The notes under the pieces are model-generated. The model made no database searches, was not told where the DNA came from, and saw only the letters and a list, made by a program, of their open reading frames with translations. 52,603 nt of DNA from IMG/VR virus record IMGVR_UViG_3300048121_000820, positions 1-52,603 of that record. One strand, 5' to 3'. Shown here piece by piece: positions 49,601 to 52,603 of the stretch; positions within the stretch are counted from its first letter, which is position 1; the number at the start of each line of letters is the position of its first letter. This DNA is from a virus. The translations under genes and the position numbers were made by a program.

Positions 49601-51457
49601 TTAGCTATAAGCTACTGTACCCGTTGTTGCCCCTTTTAATGATGTAATAAGAACTTCTATGTTATTTGTTGGAACCGCTGAAAAGTAAATTGTAACCTTG
49701 CTTGTAGAGTTTGTACCTGCTTTGGTTTTTCTTTCTACTAAGGCAAATACCGTTTCCTTTGTTGTGGCGTCAAACAATTCAACCATTACGTCTTCAGTAC
49801 CTAAGCCGTGATTGATCTCAGCGTATAAGTTTGCACCTGAAACTGAAGCCGCTGAAATTGTTGCTGTAACTGATTTACAAGCCAATGTGTCTGGTGTCAA
49901 AACTCTAGAGCCGTCCACACCAGCTAAAACTTCCGCACAAGTTGCTAATTCTACAACACCTTTATTTGTTGTACTAGCGTTTTCAGCGCTAAATGTTATT
50001 GTTTCGTTACTTGACTGGTTCAAAGTAAATGCTCCTCCTCCGTCTAATCCATCGCCAGCGTTTAGAGTTATAGTAGCGTCGTTTGGAGCAGCTCCAGCAG
50101 CAACCCAACTAAATGAACCATCGCCGTCAGAAGCTAATAAATAACCTGAAGTTCCATTACCAGAAACATTAAGCTCAGTAGCTCCTACAACATTAGCGTC
50201 TATATTAGCGTTTAAAACAACATTTGCAGCACCATTAAAACTAACCGCACTGGCTGTAATATCGCCAGTTATAGAAAAGTTTCTTGAAGTTTCTAGTCTT
50301 GTAGCTGTAACAGCATTACCTTCTAAGTCGGCAATTAATGTACCTGTAGTAGCAATTGTACCCGTGCCAGCTGGTTCTGTTGTGGCAATACCTAAAGAGA
50401 ATTTAGGTGTTGAAACGCCAGTACTAGCATCATACCACATACCTGGGTATTTTGTCCCAGAAGAAACAATCTTACCGTACCAACCGATATCTGAAGCGTT
50501 AGCTGTATTATCTTTAGCGTACTTCATCATATTGTCGCCAATAGCAACAGTTGTTGAGTCTATAGTTGTTGTTGTTCCTTGAACATCTAAGTTACCACCT
50601 ATTGTTACGGTTGTTCCGTCATCTGAAATAGAAGAGTCTTCTATGCCTGTTCCTCCTGTTGACCATTTTGGCACTGTGTTTGCTGTGCCAGTGCCTGTTA
50701 CTGTACCCTGATTAGCAGCGTCTATAGTAATCTCATTACTTCCGTCATCCGTTAGCGTTATATTTGTTCCGGCAACAAATTTCACAACGTCCTGCGACGC
50801 ATCACTACCGTTTAAAAGCAAAACAACATCGTTCCCGGACTGGTCAGATTCTAAATCATAAGTTGTGTCGTCAGAATCTGGTAATTGAAACCTAGCTAAG
50901 TTTATAGCCGTAACGTGGCCTGTTGCATTCGTGGTAACGCTTGATACAACATCAAAAGCATCACCGAAGTCTAATTGCGCGGGAAATGTATTCGTATCTG
51001 TCCTAGACGTGTTATCGTGAGATATATTTATTGTAACATTATCCGCGTCATTTGCTGTAAATGTTCCAGTGCCTCCTAAAACGCCTGTTCCTTGAACTGT
51101 TAATGTTCCATCGTTTACAGTTGGTATACTTGGAAAAGTTACTAAATTTCCTTGACCATTTACGTATTCAGAAGATGCACCATCAAAAGACAATGTTAGC
51201 GTACCATTTTGTATTATTGTATTACCAGAAGTTGCATTACCATCTGAATCCAATGTAACGCTAGTAATACCAGTATCAGTTCCATCTAAGCTAATCCAAG
51301 CGCTGCCGTTGTAATACTGCAGGGTATTCGTTCCTGTGTCGTAAATAAATTTACCCTCAACATTAGATGCGGTTGTTGTTGTTGTTTTGTGAAGTATCGC
51401 ATTTTGTAATTCAGATACGCTTCGTAAGTCTAAGTGATTTAAAAATGGAATTGCCAT
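49601..51457 (-). CDS. Tail fibre protein with fiber_2-like C-terminus (618 aa)
   Basis: A 618-residue beta-rich fibre. Residues about 1-55 are a conserved attachment region (AIPFLNHLDLRSVSELQNAILHK). The shaft has repeated Gly/Asn/Thr strands. The last ~110 residues contain GVVELATCAEVLAGVDGSRV, close to the repeat found at the ends of phage tail fibres (Phage_fiber_2-like), followed by a beta tip with an Ala-Glu-Ile-Asn-His-Gly-Leu segment. It is likely part of the receptor-binding apparatus. Confidence 0.65.
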   Translation of the reverse strand: MAIPFLNHLDLRSVSELQNAILHKTTTTTASNVEGKFIYDTGTNTLQYYNGSAWISLDGTDTGITSVTLDSDGNATSGNTIIQNGTLTLSFDGASSEYVNGQGNLVTFPSIPTVNDGTLTVQGTGVLGGTGTFTANDADNVTINISHDNTSRTDTNTFPAQLDFGDAFDVVSSVTTNATGHVTAINLARFQLPDSDDTTYDLESDQSGNDVVLLLNGSDASQDVVKFVAGTNITLTDDGSNEITIDAANQGTVTGTGTANTVPKWSTGGTGIEDSSISDDGTTVTIGGNLDVQGTTTTIDSTTVAIGDNMMKYAKDNTANASDIGWYGKIVSSGTKYPGMWYDASTGVSTPKFSLGIATTEPAGTGTIATTGTLIADLEGNAVTATRLETSRNFSITGDITASAVSFNGAANVVLNANIDANVVGATELNVSGNGTSGYLLASDGDGSFSWVAAGAAPNDATITLNAGDGLDGGGAFTLNQSSNETITFSAENASTTNKGVVELATCAEVLAGVDGSRVLTPDTLACKSVTATISAASVSGANLYAEINHGLGTEDVMVELFDATTKETVFALVERKTKAGTNSTSKVTIYFSAVPTNNIEVLITSLKGATTGTVAYS

Positions 51458-51461
51458 ATTT

Positions 51462-52151
51462 TTAGTTTAAATAAGCGTAACCACTTTCTGCGGCCGCTAG
51501 GTTAATTGTTAAGTTGTTTTGATCTATATATTGTACTCCAGCAAACGCTCCCACGTTTTCATATACCTGGTTACTGCTGGAGAATTTTATGCTAACGCTT
51601 GGAAATTTATTTAAGTTGTGATTTATAGTCCAAGTTGTCGAAGCGTTTATTTGCCTATGCGCATATGTTGCGTCCTGAGCATACATTGATATCGCATATA
51701 TTTTTTCTAAAGCAAGGGAGCCGTTGCTAGATATGTGATCCAGCTCTACGTCATAATTATTTAAATTATTTACGTCTTCGGCTATGTTTGTAACATCAAA
51801 TAATCCATAGACATTTGGGTCCACTATATCAACGAGTAATATTCTTTTGCCTCTATATTCTAGCAAAAAGTTTTGTATATTTTTATCACCCTTAGTAACT
51901 TCATTTAACTTTATAGTTGTTAAGCCACTTATTGAAGCACCATCTAATGGGCCATATAACCCTCCTGCTTCTATTGTGTCTACAAATTCCCAAGAATGTT
52001 GGCCATTTACGTTTACAAATCCTTTAGATAAAAACTCACCTAGATCCTCTAGTTTAAAGTTCTTAGTAAGTGACCCTGAAGAATCAGTACCTATAACCTT
52101 ATCCTCTTTGGTTACGTTACTATCTATTGCATACGTACTAATCCTAGCCAT
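51462..52151 (-). CDS. Fibre-module virion protein (229 aa)
   Basis: A 229-residue protein, mainly beta, with an N-terminal ARISTYAIDSNVTKEDKVIGTDSSG segment resembling fibre attachment domains, a central alpha/beta part and a beta C-terminus with TWTINHNLNKFPSVSIKF, like tail-fibre tip strands. It begins one base before the holin stop (TAGCCAT region on the plus strand), so it is coupled with it. It is probably a short fibre or fibre base protein. Confidence 0.55.
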   Translation of the reverse strand: MARISTYAIDSNVTKEDKVIGTDSSGSLTKNFKLEDLGEFLSKGFVNVNGQHSWEFVDTIEAGGLYGPLDGASISGLTTIKLNEVTKGDKNIQNFLLEYRGKRILLVDIVDPNVYGLFDVTNIAEDVNNLNNYDVELDHISSNGSLALEKIYAISMYAQDATYAHRQINASTTWTINHNLNKFPSVSIKFSSSNQVYENVGAFAGVQYIDQNNLTINLAAAESGYAYLN

Positions 52152-52550
52152 TTAGTCTTTTTTTGTTATAGCTTTTGCTTTTTCCCAAGTTCTACCCACA
52201 AAGTAGGCTCCATACGCCGTTACAAGTAATGTTTGAAATATTGGTATATATTCTTCGGCTATACTAAATTCACCTATGTTACCATCAAAAAAAGCACAAA
52301 CAGTAAATATAACAGTTAAGTATATAAGGACCATAGGTCTTATATTTTTAGATAAGAAGCTGTCGGACTCCATGTCCGCTTTCCACCTTGCTGTTACTTG
52401 CTCTTGTGCCTCTTTGTCAGCTTTCTCAAGAATTTCAGTTATTAGCCTATGAGCCTCCAACTTCTCTTCTTTGGTAGTAGTTAGTTTGTCAATAACATTA
52501 CCAACTTCTTTGATAACGTTACCGGTTAACCATTGCCAAATTTTTTTCAT
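52152..52550 (-). CDS. Holin, GTA-type three-membrane-span candidate (132 aa)
   Basis: A 132-residue protein. A charged helical N-terminus leads to RWKADMESDSFLSKNIRPMVL, which matches the 3-TM holin family described for gene transfer agents, followed by a hydrophobic span (residues 75-90), a polar loop and a second hydrophobic region (107-118). It would make pores so that the M15 endolysin at the far end of the arm reaches the peptidoglycan. It overlaps the following upstream frame as ATGA. Confidence 0.65.
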   Translation of the reverse strand: MKKIWQWLTGNVIKEVGNVIDKLTTTKEEKLEAHRLITEILEKADKEAQEQVTARWKADMESDSFLSKNIRPMVLIYLTVIFTVCAFFDGNIGEFSIAEEYIPIFQTLLVTAYGAYFVGRTWEKAKAITKKD

Positions 52551-52603
52551 TTTTTATAAGGGAATGCTTTATTTAATTTTTCTTTTCTTTTAGAACACCC
52601 GCA
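52547..52603 (-). CDS. Partial small protein (C-terminal end)
   Basis: On the minus strand the frame is open from the window edge to TGA 52549-52547, giving the last 18 residues, CGCSKRKEKLNKAFPYKK. The Cys-Gly-Cys followed by a basic tail suggests a small cysteine-containing protein, but too little is visible to name it. Its stop overlaps the holin start, supporting a real gene. Confidence 0.4.
   Translation of the reverse strand, partial: CGCSKRKEKLNKAFPYKK

Noticed and set aside
1-52603. Complete circular genome
   Set aside because: Both ends cut genes and no matching end sequence is visible; joining the ends does not restore either gene.
1-52603. Lysogeny module or diversity-generating retroelement
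   Set aside because: No integrase, repressor, excisionase, reverse transcriptase or template repeat was found.

Overview
The window is a fragment of a tailed double-stranded DNA phage genome, not a bacterial chromosome. Virion genes (terminase, portal, scaffold, major capsid, connector/nozzle proteins, internal virion proteins, fibres) lie beside phage replication and nucleotide-metabolism genes. There is no integrase or repressor, and no tail sheath or tape-measure-like gene, which suggests a lytic podovirus-like phage. Start codons are mostly preceded by A/T-rich sequence without a recognisable Shine-Dalgarno site. Several virion proteins resemble those of marine Bacteroidetes (flavobacterial) phages. 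The host is therefore inferred, not shown, to be a marine Bacteroidetes. Both ends of the window cut through genes, so some of the genome is missing.

Layout: two convergent arms. Positions 1-15853 (+ strand) are the early/middle arm. Positions 15899-52603 (- strand) are the late virion arm. They meet at a strong hairpin terminator with a GAAA loop and a T tract (15869-15900). The first ~5 kb hold about 18 very small, tightly packed genes, most of unknown function. Among them are a zinc ribbon, a Gp88-like cysteine protein, a KTSC protein and a UVR-motif protein. An unusual structured intergenic region with a tRNA-like 3' end lies at 1372-1596. Four copies of a promoter-like motif (AAAAACG, 8 nt, TAGATAATA) sit upstream of genes in this region, the last directly before a phage-encoded sigma factor.

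From 6.5 to 12.8 kb are a recombination/replication module and a nucleotide module. The first comprises an ERF annealing protein, a RecE-like PD-(D/E)XK exonuclease, an SSB, a fused primase-helicase and a PD-(D/E)XK endonuclease. The second comprises a thymidylate synthase homologue, a GIY-YIG-like/MazG fusion and a second small MazG-like protein. NrdB, a membrane protein and a short NrdA close the arm. The thymidylate synthase homologue has Asp where the family's dUMP-reading Asn should be. That substitution is the known hallmark of dCMP hydroxymethylase, so this phage may carry modified cytosine. No DNA or RNA polymerase gene lies inside the window.

Read in its direction of transcription (right to left), the late arm has a 3-TM holin, fibre proteins, a GroES-like protein, terminase subunits, portal, scaffold and major capsid. 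Connector and nozzle/stabilisation proteins follow, then internal virion proteins ending in a 2886-residue polyvalent protein with a HAD phosphatase-like domain. Last come two basic cysteine-containing proteins, a small membrane protein and an M15-type endolysin. Two hairpins flank the gene just downstream of the capsid gene.

Most interesting signals: the Asp-variant thymidylate synthase; the four-copy promoter motif tied to the phage sigma factor; the 9-mer GCTATACAC, seven times on one strand of the early arm in all three reading frames; and the structured RNA region at 1325-1596.
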